A stretch of 64,000 bases of DNA from assembly GCA_037954235.1 (NCBI GenBank), contig JBBMOA010000015.1, positions 27,096,569-27,160,568 of the forward strand, given 5' to 3'. The stretch comes from Aulostomus chinensis. Lineage: Eukaryota > Chordata > Actinopteri > Syngnathiformes > Aulostomidae. Positions 22,001 to 35,800 of this stretch are shown here, in pieces (within the stretch, counting starts at the first letter, position 1; the number at the start of each line of letters is the position of its first letter). The notes under the pieces were generated by a model. That model did no database searches and was not told the DNA's origin. It saw only the letters and a program-made list of their open reading frames with translations. The translations under genes were made by a program, and so were the position numbers.

Positions 22001-25000
22001 ATGTCTCGGAGCAAGAACAACAAATGTTTTCACCACCAGTTGATTCAACCGTCCACACAACACAATAAACTCACCACCTAGCAGGGACACACGGGGCAAA
22101 GCTGTGCCTCTGGCCTCCACTGCAGGCCAAACTCAGATCTCCTCATCAAGTGTTTGTGTCCTCTGCCCTTTAAACATGAAGCCAATTCAAATGGATTTAA
22201 AGATCAACTGCCTTCATTTTTTTATATAATTATAGTGTTTCTATCAACAATTCAAGCTTTTAAACTGTGCCGGCCATTTTTCTAGTCCTGATAGTCTCAC
22301 GGTCATTCAGGCCTGGATTTTACGTTGCCAAACTTTTAATGAAGCTTCTCCAAAACCTGTGTGAGTCTGAAATATTAATGAGTGATAGGACATTGGAGTC
22401 GGTTGTAAAAAGTGATGTGATTTCTCAAATAATTCACATTAGTATGAATGATGGTTGGTCAGTGCCATTAAACGCCCTCTGACAGGAGAGGGAGGGAGGA
22501 AATAGGAGATGTGAGGAGATTAGATGGAGTGAAAAATGGGCCATTATGAGCGATTCCGTCTCCATGTAAAGCAGCAGGTTGACAAAGATGGATCCCCCCC
22601 ACTTCCCCGCGGTTCAATATATCTCCAGGGACGACTTTTGTCCTTTGCTGTAAACCCCGACGAGTACGATCTACCTCAACGTGCCCCAAAAGGATTCGGC
22701 AATGTCACTCAACTTACTTTGTCGAGTCAGTTTAGCTGATTTTAAATGCTAAAACTTCTCTGTATCGTTTGTTTTCATTTATTTGTCATCAGTTGAAGAT
22801 CTTCTGGATCTGATAATTGAGCCGTTTTCCTTCATTTTTTCCCTCCTAGATGAAAATGCTGAACCTGTTTGCACTGTGTGCTGTATTAGCTGCTCCTTTA
22901 TTGTCCCTCTCCTGTGGTTCAGTTCCAAGGCTCCATGCTCTCAGGGACGAGACTGCGATTTTGTCTGGAGTCACAACATCACCCGTAAAATCTTAACGAA
23001 TGTAATTCCGTTAAAAGCAGATGCAGCGTCCCAGCTGAGCCAAGCGTGCTGCAGGCCCATGAAGATGAAGGATGTCTGATTACAACGGCTGAACGCAGAT
23101 CGGCTAGAAACGTAGCGATGAACAGACAAGGCTGGGACAATCACATCTGTGGCTGCCAGCATTTACATAGCGATCCATCTCCGATAGCAGCAGCACAGCT
23201 TTGTTGTGACCGGAAGGAGTGGAATAGCTTCTCTATCAAACACAACAGTTGCTCTCTAAACGCAACCAATTAGGATGACGGATGACTTGCGCCTGGGCGA
23301 GCACCCCACGAGACGCATGAACATACAAGTCAAATAACAACACAAACAACGGAAAAACAAAGAACAACATCAGAGAGCCAAATGGAAAATGTTTTTATCC
23401 TGGGAATTTGTGTGCGTTGATTCCCTCCCCGTGGCCGATTGTTCTTTATCACGCCTGACACTCTGTTCTATTTGAGGAGATTTGTAGAGCAGGTTTTGAT
23501 GCATAATGGATGGGGGTGGACTCAGAGCAGCGCCTTGTGGGAAGATGGAGGAGTGCTTGGGAGGGTGTGCCGCTATTGCTGATTGCTTCTTATTGAGCCC
23601 GCGCGCCCTTGGGATGTTGGCGGTGAGGCACTCAGCATGCAGGAGGAGCGTGCTGCACCATGCCTCCGCTATGACCTACATGAGGTACCTGCTTCCTCCT
23701 CGGCTCTGCATTTCAGTCATGCACCATTATGTCCTTTAACTCCACATCCTGCCCGGGGCAATGAGGGTCTCATTGAGGGAGGAAAGCGAGCTGTAAACAA
23801 ATGTCGAGATGAGCTCTCGGAAACCAAACCTGGAGAGTTCTCGCTTCAAGCGTTCTGCAAATGTGTTAGAAAACTCATTACTGAGAATTAGTGGTGAGAA
23901 ACCTGTTTAATGAAGACTGCGTTGCCTCAGGACAGACAGGCAGAATCCCTCCATTGTTCTGGTGGTTCTGTCTTTGTCAGTCAGCCTGGAGGTCAAATCC
24001 AAAGCTCGCGTGAGATTCTGCAAGTTATCATCCACATTCCCGACTTCACTACACACTTCCTTGTACGTGCACATGTATGTTGAGCATGTTTACCTTGTGC
24101 CTCCATCCTTCCCTTCACGGTGGCAGGTATCTTTGTGGGAGCTGGCGGCCATAACCCTACACAAATACATTTGAGCCCCGGCGCCGCTAAAAAAGAGAGT
24201 TATGTTCAGTGATGACAAGAATTGATTTCCAATTTCCTCGACAATGGCTGCATCATTTCCAGCAACTCAGGCAATTTGGCGGACATTACCGAGGCTGCCA
24301 GGGACTGTAGATCAAGGTGACAGCTGTCTTCAGCTGAGGCTGAGACAGACATTTACTCTCACCGCCTGGATCCGGGTGGACCCGTCTGATCCCACACTAA
24401 ATACAAGGAAATGAGGCTGTATGTTTCATGTGTACTTCTGTGTGTGTGTGAGTGTGTGTTCATCTGGGCAAAGCTGCTTTTGTTTAGTGTCTATATAAAT
24501 GATATACACACGCCGCTGGAATGCATTTCCTTCGACTGGCTTCATGCTTTACTCTGGAGCAGGGGATTTTCTGTTTTATAGACCATGAAAACTTGTGCTA
24601 AAGTTTATACTGTATAAAATCTGTTCTGCCCTGCAGTTACCTACAAGGTGTTAGAGAGGGAGCATGAGTTTACATTGACAAGGGAACACTTTCACCCTTA
24701 GATTCCTTCTTTGCAATATTAAAGGACCAAAGGATACCTCCACCTGGGGGATGTTGCAGGACTCCGTCACAAATGTGGCTTTGCTTTAGGATTTTTCTTT
24801 GAAAGGCAGCAACCCGACGGATTAAACAAGAAACCTTGTGTGAGTGATGTCACCCAGGCATCATGTTTTCAGGTGTTTCCGGAGCTGCTGTCTCTCACCT
24901 CTGCTGTCTCGGACCCCTCACGTCGAACCAATCAGCTTCTTCATCAGATCAGAACTGGATCAGCTGTTATCATTAAGTCAGCAACTACAGTCACTGCGCC

Positions 25001-25150
25001 GCTGCTGTAGCTCCTCCTACTACAGATTCATCGTTTGTGGGCTGTTTTCTGCTGCTGTTGCTGGGTGCTAGACAACAAGGACAGCTTGGATATTTTTCCA
25101 GATGTTGTAATTACGAATAGTTGATTGAGTGTCTCATGGTGATGGGCAGG
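22001..25150. other. Unique non-coding DNA, no gene recognised
   Basis: Many short open frames, none longer than ~100 codons and none with a motif. Segments 22460-22700 and 24190-24400 have the balanced composition of possible conserved non-coding DNA. A short GT tract is at ~24440. Confidence 0.4.
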
Positions 25151-25178
25151 TTTGTGTGTGTGTGTGTGTGTGTGTGAG
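25151..25178. repeat. (GT)n microsatellite
   Basis: Short uninterrupted GT run. Confidence 0.9.
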
Positions 25179-28100
25179 TATATTAATTAGTGCTTCTATT
25201 TTTAAAGGTTTAATTCTTGCAGGCAAAAATGAAGAAATCCCAAAAAGGATGTAAGAAAACAGGCAATTGGAATGATTGATTCTTGACCAGGGCCATGCAA
25301 AGCTTTTTGTCTCCACTGAGTGCTCCTTTGCAGACGGTCCCTGCAGACTCGCTCACAGCAGGCAGCAGAGAACAAGATCATCTGCTCAGCTCAGAAAACG
25401 TCTCATTTGAACATCAGTTGTTGGCTCATTGTCTTCTTGTGTAGCACTAGATGAACTGTTCATGTTCTACTATGTTGTTCTCATGAGAAACACATCCGGA
25501 AACCAAAATATATCCAACAGGAAGTGATCATGTCAAGGATGAGGTATGTTTGTAGTCCAACAGGAAGTGGTCATCTCCTGGTTCCTCCCCCAGCAGCCAA
25601 TAGGATCGCTCCATGTGATTGTGGTGGTTGAACCAGTAAATCAGCTCTGGTGAACAGAAGTTGATGATCTTCCAGGTTCAGTTCATCAAGATCATCTTCA
25701 CTAATGAACCCTCTGATGATGCCGGAAGCCTGGATGCTACGGTTAGCAGTGCTAAGCTAACGTTACATTGTTATGCTGTGAACACATTTTGATGTCACCA
25801 CAGCTCCAGTTGGTTATCTTCCATTTTTGGTGGCTTTAAATGTCTGTGACAACCTCTGTAGTTTTGTTCAGCGGCTTTTGAATTGAAACGGTTCAAAATT
25901 CAACTTTGCAGTATTTACAGACACATTTTGTGAACTGGGGACTAACTGAATTATGTCCAGGTTTCAGGATTCTTACACCCCCCACCTCCTTCCTATGTAT
26001 GGACATCCTTTCTTTACTGTTGAAATTACTGTTTCTTTAAACTGTATTGATAGTTTGAATGAACTCTTAATTTAAATTCATATTTAAAACACCTTTAGAC
26101 ACACAGCTATGCCTTAGCACTGCATAAATGAGAACAAAGATGCTTATTTATTGCTTCGTGCACGCACACACGCACACACACACAATCATACATCTACAGT
26201 TTCTTGCATCTGGCCTCAGGGTGACGATTAACCTCGCACAATACCATATCGTTCAATTAGCGCCTGGTGTAATGTGTTAAATTGGATGTCTGTGAGGCGA
26301 CAGTGCGGTGAGAGAATGGAGCTTCATCGTACTGGCCTGCTGAGGGAAAGAGGAGGCTATTTACTACCTGTATTCATTGCTCATGGCCATTTTCATCAAA
26401 GACCTCTGTGTCCTTTTGATGGATTGTCTGGTGGAGGTGTGCCGCTTTGAAACATGGCAGGATGGACCTGGGCGTCAGGTACAGTCGACTATTTAACAGG
26501 GAGGGTTGCTATCTCAACTGCTCCACCAGGTCCATTTGTTACAGTTTTTTTTAAAGAGAGAAAATGTTAAAAACGACCCCAAAAGCAATGAATGAATATT
26601 TGATATTTTATAGATTAACACACAAAGAGTACTCAAGGATCATTAATCAATACAAGATCTTGTTGCAATCCATCTGGTCCAGTTTGAGAGATTTCAGTGG
26701 ATCAGTGATCAGAGTCCAGAGATCGCAAGTGGACTCCAAAATGTGACGTGAGCCCAGAGAGACTCAGCACCAAAGAGGTGGACCGTCCCAAGAGCACTTC
26801 ACTTCCTTTGCTCTACTCAGAAAGACTCGGTGAGTTCTCCTTGCTTCTGTTTCTTCTCACATCGAGAATAATCCCAGGGCTGCGTGCCTGTGCTTTTCTC
26901 TCTCTACGTCATGGCGCTGACACGTCATCATTACACACAAACGTGCGCCGGAACACTGAGATGTAAACAAACAACAACATGGACGTCGTCTAGTCGAACG
27001 TTAGCGTTGTCGTTGCGTGCATTGCAATGTTGTCTCTCTACAAAGCAGACAAACTCGGCCCAGACTGGAAAATGTCTGAGCGCCACTGCAGCGAAGGAGG
27101 ATGGAGTTGTTGGCTCGACAGGAAGGGAGCAGCAGAAGCTGCAGGTGAAGCCTGACAGGCGGCACAGAGACACAATCAGGATGCCACAGGAAGGTCGCCT
27201 GAAACCTGGGAGGACGCGGGTTGCCTTTTTCACACTGCAGGCGAGCCGAGCCGACCCTTTCACACTGTGTGAAAGGGACTATAGATTTAAAGAACAGCCT
27301 CTTGGTCTTTTATCTCCTAAAGCCGTGTTAAGACAAAAAGTCCAGGTTGAGTCCACCCAGGAGGGTGAGCTTGAACAGTTCCACGCACGTGAAACTAGGT
27401 CCTCGTTCCTTTAACCGATCCAGTAAAAGCTGCCAGGCCGTCATTAAGTTACGTCTCGTTTCTGGTCAGATGATGATGTCGATGGCTCTGATCCACCTCA
27501 GCTGATGGAAAGCACCCAAGGTCTCATCAATCTGAAGTTCGTCCTGCACTGACCTCCAGTCTTGGGGCCTCCTGCTCAAACCCACTCGTAAATGTGCTTC
27601 AAAGCACGTTACAGTTGCCATATTCCAGGCTCTAAGTGCATCATCATGTGCAGAGAGTGCTGGCAGTGGGATCTTAGGACTGTGGATCAGGGACAGGACT
27701 TTGCTGATCCCTGATTTTAGACGTGACATGGAAGAGGCAGACGCTGGTTCTCGAGGAGGGAGTAGTTGTGTGGGCCACAGGGTGGTGCTGTTTGCCTGGA
27801 CACATGACAGAAACGTGACCTCACACCCACATTTGATTTCAGTTCAAGCAGTTTTCCTGTTAACAGCATAACCCTACATCTGTTCATCTCCACTGTCTAC
27901 GAGTGTTTCTTCTTTGATCGAGCAATACAAGCTACTAAAGACTCTCTCTTCAATCACGGTTTACCAGCTACAACTGCATTTTCTTGGCGTCCTGTCACCA
28001 CTGAGCTGGTCTCCCAGTTCAAGGACTCAATTCCAAGTCCCAGCCCCGCCCCTCTTGAGAAAATTCCTTAATTGTCTCTCTTCTTGTGTGGCTTCACCAG

Positions 28101-28754
28101 TCTGTAGACTGACTCAAAGTGTTGAGCGTTCATGCATGTTTCAGTGCTGCAGGTTTCTACACCTGGATCAGCAGGTGGAGGGCTGCAGCTTCTGTCATGG
28201 TCCTCATTACTCTACAGGCTCGATGTTTCCTGTGCCCTCTTGGGCGACTGAACTCCAAAGATCCCACGATGACAGGCAGAAGCGAAGGGAGGGAAGCAGC
28301 CTGGAGGGTGTGGACTCTGGACACCGATGGAGACTCCCTGATTCCCTCGTTGGATCCCATTAATGGTCCACGGAGAAGCGGACCTGTTGGGTGGTCCCAG
28401 CACAGGATGAACCACAATAGCTCAGCCACATCACCTGATATAAACTGTTCAGAACAAACTAAAATGTCTGTTTGTCTGAGTTTGACCCGACTCTTCCAAC
28501 ATTTGGTGTTGCTGGAGACGATGTTTGGGGAATGTGGTTCCAAATACAGTCGTGCTTTCCAAAAAAATAATGGTTATAGAGATGAAATAGAAGTGATCTG
28601 ACGAAGATCCTGACACTGACAGGATGAACCAATCAGCTCAAGCTGCTGCAGGATGAGATGTGAATGACTTCCTGCCTCAGTGTAGAATCGCGTGAAATAA
28701 AACTAAGTATTTTCACATGAAGTTCAAATTCAGCTGGATGACAGATATTAGTGC
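25179..28754. other. Unique non-coding DNA, no gene recognised
   Basis: Includes a small direct repeat CCAACAGGAAGTG (25516 and 25558), the palindrome-rich word GCTAAGCTAACGTTAC (25751) and an ACGC/CA tract near 26160. The largest open frame (26884-27414, plus, 176 codons) is Thr/Arg/Gln-rich and has no recognisable domain, so it is not called. Confidence 0.4.
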
Positions 28755-28756
28755 AC

Positions 28757-28807
<51 letters not shown>
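28755..28807. repeat. (GT)n(GA)n compound microsatellite
   Basis: GT repeat 28755-28780 followed directly by GA repeat. Confidence 0.95.
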
Positions 28808-28813
<6 letters not shown>

Positions 28814-30061
28814 TACTTTAGAGCACATACAGACAGCCATGTCTCAAGAGCAGGTGTTGGTATTGAGTGCTCTCCAACGCACCTTCCTACCCTGAGCTAA
28901 ACCACGTCAGCTGACCAGAGGGCCAGTGCTTCAGTCTGTACAGCAGCAGCAGGGGGCTGCCAGTCTTCTGGGGTGAGCTCGGGTCTATTTACTGCAACTC
29001 CTCTGTTGTCCTAATTGTCAATAAATGGGTAATGATTTATTGATGCTTTCCCACTGCCTGGTGTCCTCGCAGGCAGCTGGGCTGTGAGGAAGTGATCAGA
29101 GGCAGCCACACAGGTCGGGACATTTGGAGGGCTTTAGAGGCCGCGTCCTAATTAGACTCCAGTGTCGGCCTCTCCTCATTAATGCAGCCGCTCTCTCCTT
29201 GAAGGGAAAACGATGTTTCCTCTCCCTCCTGGCCTCTTTAATCTCTTCCTCTGTCTCTGCCGAGCAGCGTCAGGAAGCTACCTCGTAGGAAGATGTAACA
29301 ATCTGGTGGGACCTATAGGGAAGGGCAAGGATGTTGACACAGTCGAGAATCAAAGGAAGTCGTGTTGATTAGGCAGGAAACACGCCGCACCGTGCAAGGC
29401 TCTACATTATTTATTTGTAGAGCTGAAAGTTCTGTGAGCAGGCAGCATAACAGCACGCTACATCAGTGGGTGTCTTACCTGACTCGTTGATAAGCAGCAC
29501 GGAAAGCACTGCTGCTCCTCTGGCTTTGATGAGCCCAGGAGATAATGGCTCACGCTGACAGCTGCTCACATTCCTGGAAGGAGAGATGGGGATTGTTAGG
29601 AGGGGTTTCAGCTCTTCAGCAGGTACCACGGTGCAGCCCGGTCCAAAATGCCATCACTTGCACCGGGACACAAGGGATAAAAATTTCCCACCACCTCACT
29701 CAGTGTTTAAAAAAAAAAAAAATACAGCAAAAATTTGAATCATAGATGAGACAGTTATGATTAAAATCAGGTTCTGTCCAGGGTAGGACACAATCCCCCG
29801 CCAGCAACCACAAGTTGGGGATGTGGGTGTGATTTGGATGAACTGAACCTGGAGAGGCTGACCAGCACTGCGGTGAATGGAGGAGGAAACACCGCCAGCT
29901 CAGGTGGAATTCCCTCACAGGCCATGTTAGCGGTGGGGCTAGCTTCTCCTGAAGTCCCACACATTTAATGGTGAATGAGTCATGTCAGTGCTGGGTCCTC
30001 TCCAGCAGAACACTGAGTTCTTGAATTGGCACAACACTAACAGTGGAGCTTCATGCACTAG
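28808..30061. other. Unique DNA; possible conserved non-coding element
   Basis: The part 28940-29240 contains TCAATAAATGGGTAATGA, CCTAATTAGACTCC and CATTAATGCAGC, clustered homeodomain-like TAAT words in otherwise balanced sequence, as often seen in vertebrate enhancers. This is inference from composition only. No gene is visible. Confidence 0.35.
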
Positions 30062-30117
30062 AACTAGAGTACTAGAGTACTAGAGTACTAGACTACTAGA
30101 CTACTAGAGTACTAGAG
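30062..30117. repeat. 10-bp tandem repeat (ACTAGAGTACTAG type)
   Basis: Five to six copies of ACTAGAGTACT / ACTAGACTACT. Confidence 0.93.
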
Positions 30118-30388
30118 CAAGGGTCCTGCTTTGAAGTGCTGTATCCAAGTATAGAAACGGAAGGATGCGATTTGGAACGCAGCCTTAGGAAGCTCCTGTC
30201 AGTGTTGCTCACGCCTCTCTGGACTCATTGTATTTCTATCTTGGTTCTACTTGCTGATGTTCATGCAACATTGCACTCATTCAAAAGCAAATGGGATTTC
30301 TGCACATGCAGCTTTGTTTCCATAACCTGAACACAACCTTGTGTACTGTGGATGATGGTTTCCTCTGACGTGAGACATCTCTGAAGCC

Positions 30389-30405
30389 GGGGGGGGGGGG
30401 GGGGG
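30389..30405. repeat. G17 homopolymer
   Basis: Uninterrupted run of 17 G. Confidence 0.95.
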
Positions 30406-30516
30406 CTGTCATTCACTGTTTAACTCAATGCCTCTCAATGCCTGTTATCATCTTCAGCCTGAATCATTTTCAGCTGATTACTTATTATTACATGCAGAAC
30501 ACTAATAATCTCGGAG

Positions 30517-30519
<3 letters not shown>

Positions 30520-30561
<42 letters not shown>
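30520..30561. repeat. (AC)n microsatellite
   Basis: About 20 AC units. Confidence 0.95.
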
Positions 30562-30563
<2 letters not shown>

Positions 30564-32496
30564 TGCATTTCAAAGAAAGATGTCTGTGTGACGTCTGACA
30601 GCTGAGTTCGACTCCACCACCTTGACTTGCTGCCAGAGGAAACGGCGAGACGGCGTTAGATTTCCTCGGCGGTGTGTGCAGACAGAGGGATGGTGGTGAA
30701 ATCCATTAATTCCAGCAATTTGCCAGTCAAAGCTTGTTTTTTTCTCAACCAGCCTGAACATAAACAAACACAATCATGTGCAAATGAGTCCAAATGAGAT
30801 GTGACAGTTCTATTGGGTTTAATTTATTAGCAGTGATTATGCAGGCCTGTTTTCCACTGGCAGCCAGAAGAAATGGCTGAGCGTAAATAAAAGAAATCAG
30901 CAGCTGCATGAAAAGTGGATATTATTAATAGTGATGGCTAAAGCTGCCGGCATGATGAGATTCATTTCAGCACTGATATGCTTGGCCGATATGAAAGGAA
31001 TTGTGTTTTTTTCCCTCTTTGAGGACTCAATCTGAAGTAGAATGAGCTTCTGCAGCCCTCCTCAGGCACTCTTGTCACTGAAGAGCTCAAACAGACACCA
31101 GGACTTCTCAGTGTGACGGTGCGGCCGTTCGAACAATAGCCAGTAATTTATGGCTTGACAGCAAGTTGAAAATAAAGTTGGAACATAAAGTTTTTTTAGT
31201 GCTTAACATGAGTGACCTGGAGCGGAAATCATCCGGGCCCTAAATGTTCAAAAGGTTAACGCCCACAATTTCTCTTGGTACTGTAATGTGTTGATCTATG
31301 AAAACTTTGCACGGTTCTCACTCTGATTTTATCGAAGTTTGAGCGCTGCCATCTCCTCCAAGCGGGAGGGGTTTCCCTGAGAGGCGTGAGGAGCGAACGT
31401 CAGACAGAGGGTCATCATCAGGAGCTCCAGCAGCACTTTAGTCAAGTGCCTTCAAATATTCAGACGCTTCAAACACAGAAACTTCAGCGATGACAGCGTC
31501 ATCAGTCTTCTGTGGTGTGACACTGGTGGGCACTGATGCAGGGTCCACTGCTCTGCGAGGAGCCACTGATCAGCTGTTTCATCCATCAGCATTCACCAGC
31601 TGCTATAAATCCACCATTCAAGGTTAAAGGTGGGTGTGTTGAGGGCGGGATGGGATGCGTGTTTGTACATGGACTGTGATTTATAAAGGCAATCAGGCAG
31701 TTGAATTAATCAGGATATGCAATGTCTGTGTTTCATCCGCAGCCCATCTGTAGTCAGCCTTCTTGCGGTCCAGTTCTATAATGAGGCCCATGGTCTTTGT
31801 CTTCAGGGACCCAGTACTCTCATGTCATGTGCTTCTGATGTGGAGACCGACTGATGCGAGGCATCGACTTCCAACAGGGACTCCTCTGTGCTGACAGCTT
31901 GCTGTTCATCATCTCTGGTGGTGCAAAGCAGCTGACATCATACCGCAGTACCATGAGGGGCCCTCACCTCTCATCCAGAAAGCCAAATTCACTGAGGTCC
32001 CTCCTGTTCAATAATCTGGTCAGGCAGGCAGCCTGACCCCACCCTGCAAGACACTCATGTAATCAACCCAGCGGTTGGAGCCATCCAGGAGCTCCCCTCT
32101 GAGCCGCACGGGGTTAAAGGTCAAGAAATCTGTGGGATTATTTTGGCAGAATGGCTGCTGACATGATCAAAACAGGCTCTAGGATGGAGCTCCGTGTTTG
32201 ACCAGCAGCACTGCTCCTGGATCAGTAATCCTATCACTGTACACTTGATCAGCAAGTAAGTGTTGACTGGTTGCTGATTATGAAACACAAATCATGAACC
32301 ACTGATGTAAAAATGTCATTCCACAACCCGAGAAGCAACACCAGTAATAGGCTGTTAGACAAGATGTTTAATTTGCCAGATTAGCATCATTAGCATGTTC
32401 GAGATGAAAGCAAAAACAATAGAACAACATTTGAAGAGCTTTAATTAGCTGTGTGAAGATGCTCTGTAATTGCTGGAGCCTGGGTGGTTTGTTAAT
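30562..32496. other. Unique DNA, no gene recognised
   Basis: 30800-31020 is AT-balanced with TTTAATTTATTAGC and GGATATTATTAATAG and could be a regulatory element. No coding exon can be supported. Confidence 0.35.

Positions 32497-32552
<56 letters not shown>
32497..32552. repeat. (GT)n microsatellite
   Basis: About 27 GT units. Confidence 0.97.
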
Positions 32553-32554
<2 letters not shown>

Positions 32555-32622
32555 TTCTTGGGTGTTCATATGTTCACTTCTCCTGCACTCCTTCACATGG
32601 ATATTGGGATAATATGGAGGAA

Positions 32623-32870
32623 ATATGGTCAATTTAGAGTCTGGATTAACCTGGTCCCTCTTGATGTCTTTGGACTGTGGAGGAAGCTGGAGTACCAGAG
32701 AGAACCCAGCAGGAACAGGGAGAACATGGAGACTCACCCAGAAAGACCCCGTGCTGCAGCTGGGGCTCCACCCACAACCTTCTTGCTGGGGGGCCACAGG
32801 GAGGACCACTGCTCCACCTACAACCTTCTTGCTGGGGGCCACAGGGAGGACCACTGCTCCATCGGGCCTC
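32623..32870 (+). mobile_element. Teleost dispersed repeat, copy C (right half only)
   Basis: Begins at GGTCAATTTAGAGTCTGG and runs to GACCACTGCTCC; the left half present in copies A and B is missing. Its 3' end is duplicated: CAACCTTCTTGCTGGGG through GACCACTGCTCCA occurs twice in a row (~32775-32865). Confidence 0.88.
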
Positions 32871-35800
32871 CCCACAACAAAAAGCAAAAACAAAAATACC
32901 ACCAAGATAAGAACTCTAAAACTAAATGGTCAACAATACAAAGAGTCCAAAACTAACAGTCCATAACTAAAACTGTTCATGGCCCAAATGAGACTGTGAC
33001 AGATTCTGTACTAACAAGCTGAAACACCCTCATCAGCTGCACGCATACACACACAACTGATGTTCAGTCTCCTTGTCTTTGCAGCCACAAACTTAAACTT
33101 TGTCAAACTGGACATTTTTCTGAGCGCTCTTGTTAGAATGAAGCTTTTAAAGGAATCTGATGATTAAAGCGAACGAATTTAAAACGACTCTTCTGAATGA
33201 TGAAGCATACTTTATATTATTGCATGTACTCATATGCCAATTAGGCTCATGTCTCAGATGTCATTATTGCATTGTCATGAGATATCCCCCCGTCGAGCTG
33301 ACTGACAGGCAGCTGTCGCCAGGCCTGTTCAGAGGCAGCAGTCCGAGAGTTTACCAGAGAGGGTTGATCAAGTGATGATGGAGAAGACATCTCGGATTTA
33401 AGAGCATGACAGAAGCAGTAACAGGCCTTGAATTCTTGCTAACTCCAGTCATATATTGTGAGGGTCGCGGCTGCGGTGAGAGAATCAGAGCTGGGACAAA
33501 AACTTCAAGCATGGCTAACGTTGCCGCTGACAGCAATATTTCTGCCCAGAGAGAATGTCTCGATATTTTGTAGCTGATTTAAATGCAGCATGCTTGGGAT
33601 GCCAAGGGAATGTCAAGGATCAAGATACATTTTGGATCAACTACAGCAACAACAAGACAAACTAAGCCCTGAAACTGTCTTTGCTCTTATTGCTAGGCAG
33701 AGTATCTTCCACAAAGCAGTTGCCCATCTGAGAATCTGCAACGGAAGTTCGCTTCAAGCGGACAAATCTACCAGAGCAAAAAGAGGAAAGAAAGGAAGTC
33801 ATCTTATTTTGTGTGCTCAAGCCGCTGACCTTCTTAGGAAAGTAGAAAAGAACAATTTGTCACAGTTTCAAGACCATCAATGCACAAGCCTGCACCTGCT
33901 GCTGCGGGACACACATCTCAGCATGCAGCGCAGCATCGTGTGGGCCCTGCTTTCTACGTGTAACTGTCGACGCTATGTGTCTGTTTTTCCAACAGTCTTG
34001 GTGAACTGGAGATGCTCACAGCACTTTGCCCGACTCACGGTTGTTTCCTTGTGATGCACTGAAACATTAAAAAGCCATTCGTCCTCTGCTTGTGCAGGAT
34101 CAGTGATAAGATAACCCTCTCTTCGTCCTGGGACTGACACATTTGCAGCTAAATCTATTTTATAGATGAGCTCAGAGCTGAACTTCTACCTGTACTGCAA
34201 CCTTTTATGAGGATTTGGCTTTGTTTGCATCAGAGTACAAGTACCCTGAGCCATTCTGGACCAGCCTGTGGCGCTGTGGCAGACATCACATGTAGCTCGT
34301 GGGTTTGGGATTTTGAGGAGGCTGTAAAATAGGGCCAAATGCGAAACACGGCCCTCAACACGAGCCGGTTTCCGTCGTTCAAAGTAGTTTCCCTGCATTT
34401 TCCTGTGAGTGAGAAAAAAGACCTCGTTGCCTCATCTAATTCTGACCTTTTTGGAACCAGTCAGTTACAGAGTGATGAGCCTGTAAAAAAGAGCTTAAAA
34501 GCCATTGCATGTTCTCATTGTGTCAAGCTAACGTGTTAATTGAATGCAGTCCCTCAGCCACGGTTCATCAGCAGAGAGCTCATGCTGCTGAACTGATTTA
34601 GAAATCATTTGCACAGTGAGAGCTTCAATCACAAGAGACAAACATTTTCCCTCTCATTAAAGAGCACATTAAAGATGATCTTCTCTGGATGCCACAGTGA
34701 CTCCATCTAATATGATTTGCTGGAAGTGCGCAGAGAACAATTTCCCTGTGTGATCCAGTGAGACTTGTATTTCTCTCCTCTCTTCTCTCGCCTCCTCTCT
34801 CTTCTGCTGTAAGTGCGTCTAAAGAGACCTCTTTGATCTTGTCGCGTTGCTTTCAATGCTCCAGACTGAATTTAAATCACAAGGCGGACTATTTTAGGAA
34901 CAAAGCTGCCATCGTGCTGAACAAGGGAAACGAAAAGCTCGCTTTTATTTCTCCCACTATCATGTCATAATGAAATGTTCTGCTCAGTTGTGCTCGCTTG
35001 TCAGTGTGTCGCCTGAACGCACCACACGATCACCTTTACAAGAAAATGAGAATTATGAATGTGTGATGAGACATTGATAGCTGTTCATGCAGGACTTCTT
35101 CAGTCCTATTTTTCATCATGGCCCTTTGAAAAAGCCGGCAAGCATGCCGGGAGAAAGGTCAGCAGTGTCTGAACAACGTTAAAGTCCTACAGCTTCTTTT
35201 CCTGAGTCGGTGCGATCTGAAGAAGACATCCGTCTGAGGGAAGAGGATCTGTCTTCGGACCAGTTCCTCCAGCCTCTCCTGCCTGACAGACTCCTGCCGT
35301 TGTCTAAGGCTTTTTCTTTTGCTGACTGACAAGAAATTTACTGGCAGCAGCTTCCTCGCCGTAAACAAGGAGGGAATGTGTCAAAGGTTGGAGTGATGGG
35401 GATTTAAGCTTGACAAGGGATGGAGGGAAAAAGCCACATAAAGCCTTTCCTCATAAAAGGGCATGACTCCCCATAGCAGGTGTCAAACAAGGAAGGTGCA
35501 TGTAATTGATTTTTGCTGATAGCAGACTGGCAGGAGAGGAGGACGGGAGGATGAGCTGTAATATACAGAGAGCCATGGAGACTTACACAGGGGGGCAGTG
35601 TTGTACCACATCTCCTATCCTCTCCCTCCTCCTCGTCCGCCTGTGCTGCAGAGGCACGGTGGCTCTGCTCGCGCTGGCGCTCCTCGCGCTGGCTCTGCTT
35701 CTTAAAACCAACATCCAGATCCAGGAACTCTTGAAGCACCAACAGTCTCAACAGGAGCCTTTGATAAACACCACCCCCAACAAATTTCTATGGTAACAGG

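Noticed and set aside
26884..27414. 176-codon plus-strand frame
   Set aside because: No recognisable domain, composition not protein-like, no splice or promoter support; kept only as a note.
33590..34054. 154-codon plus-strand frame
   Set aside because: Some helix-like Gln/Leu content at the start but no family resemblance or context.
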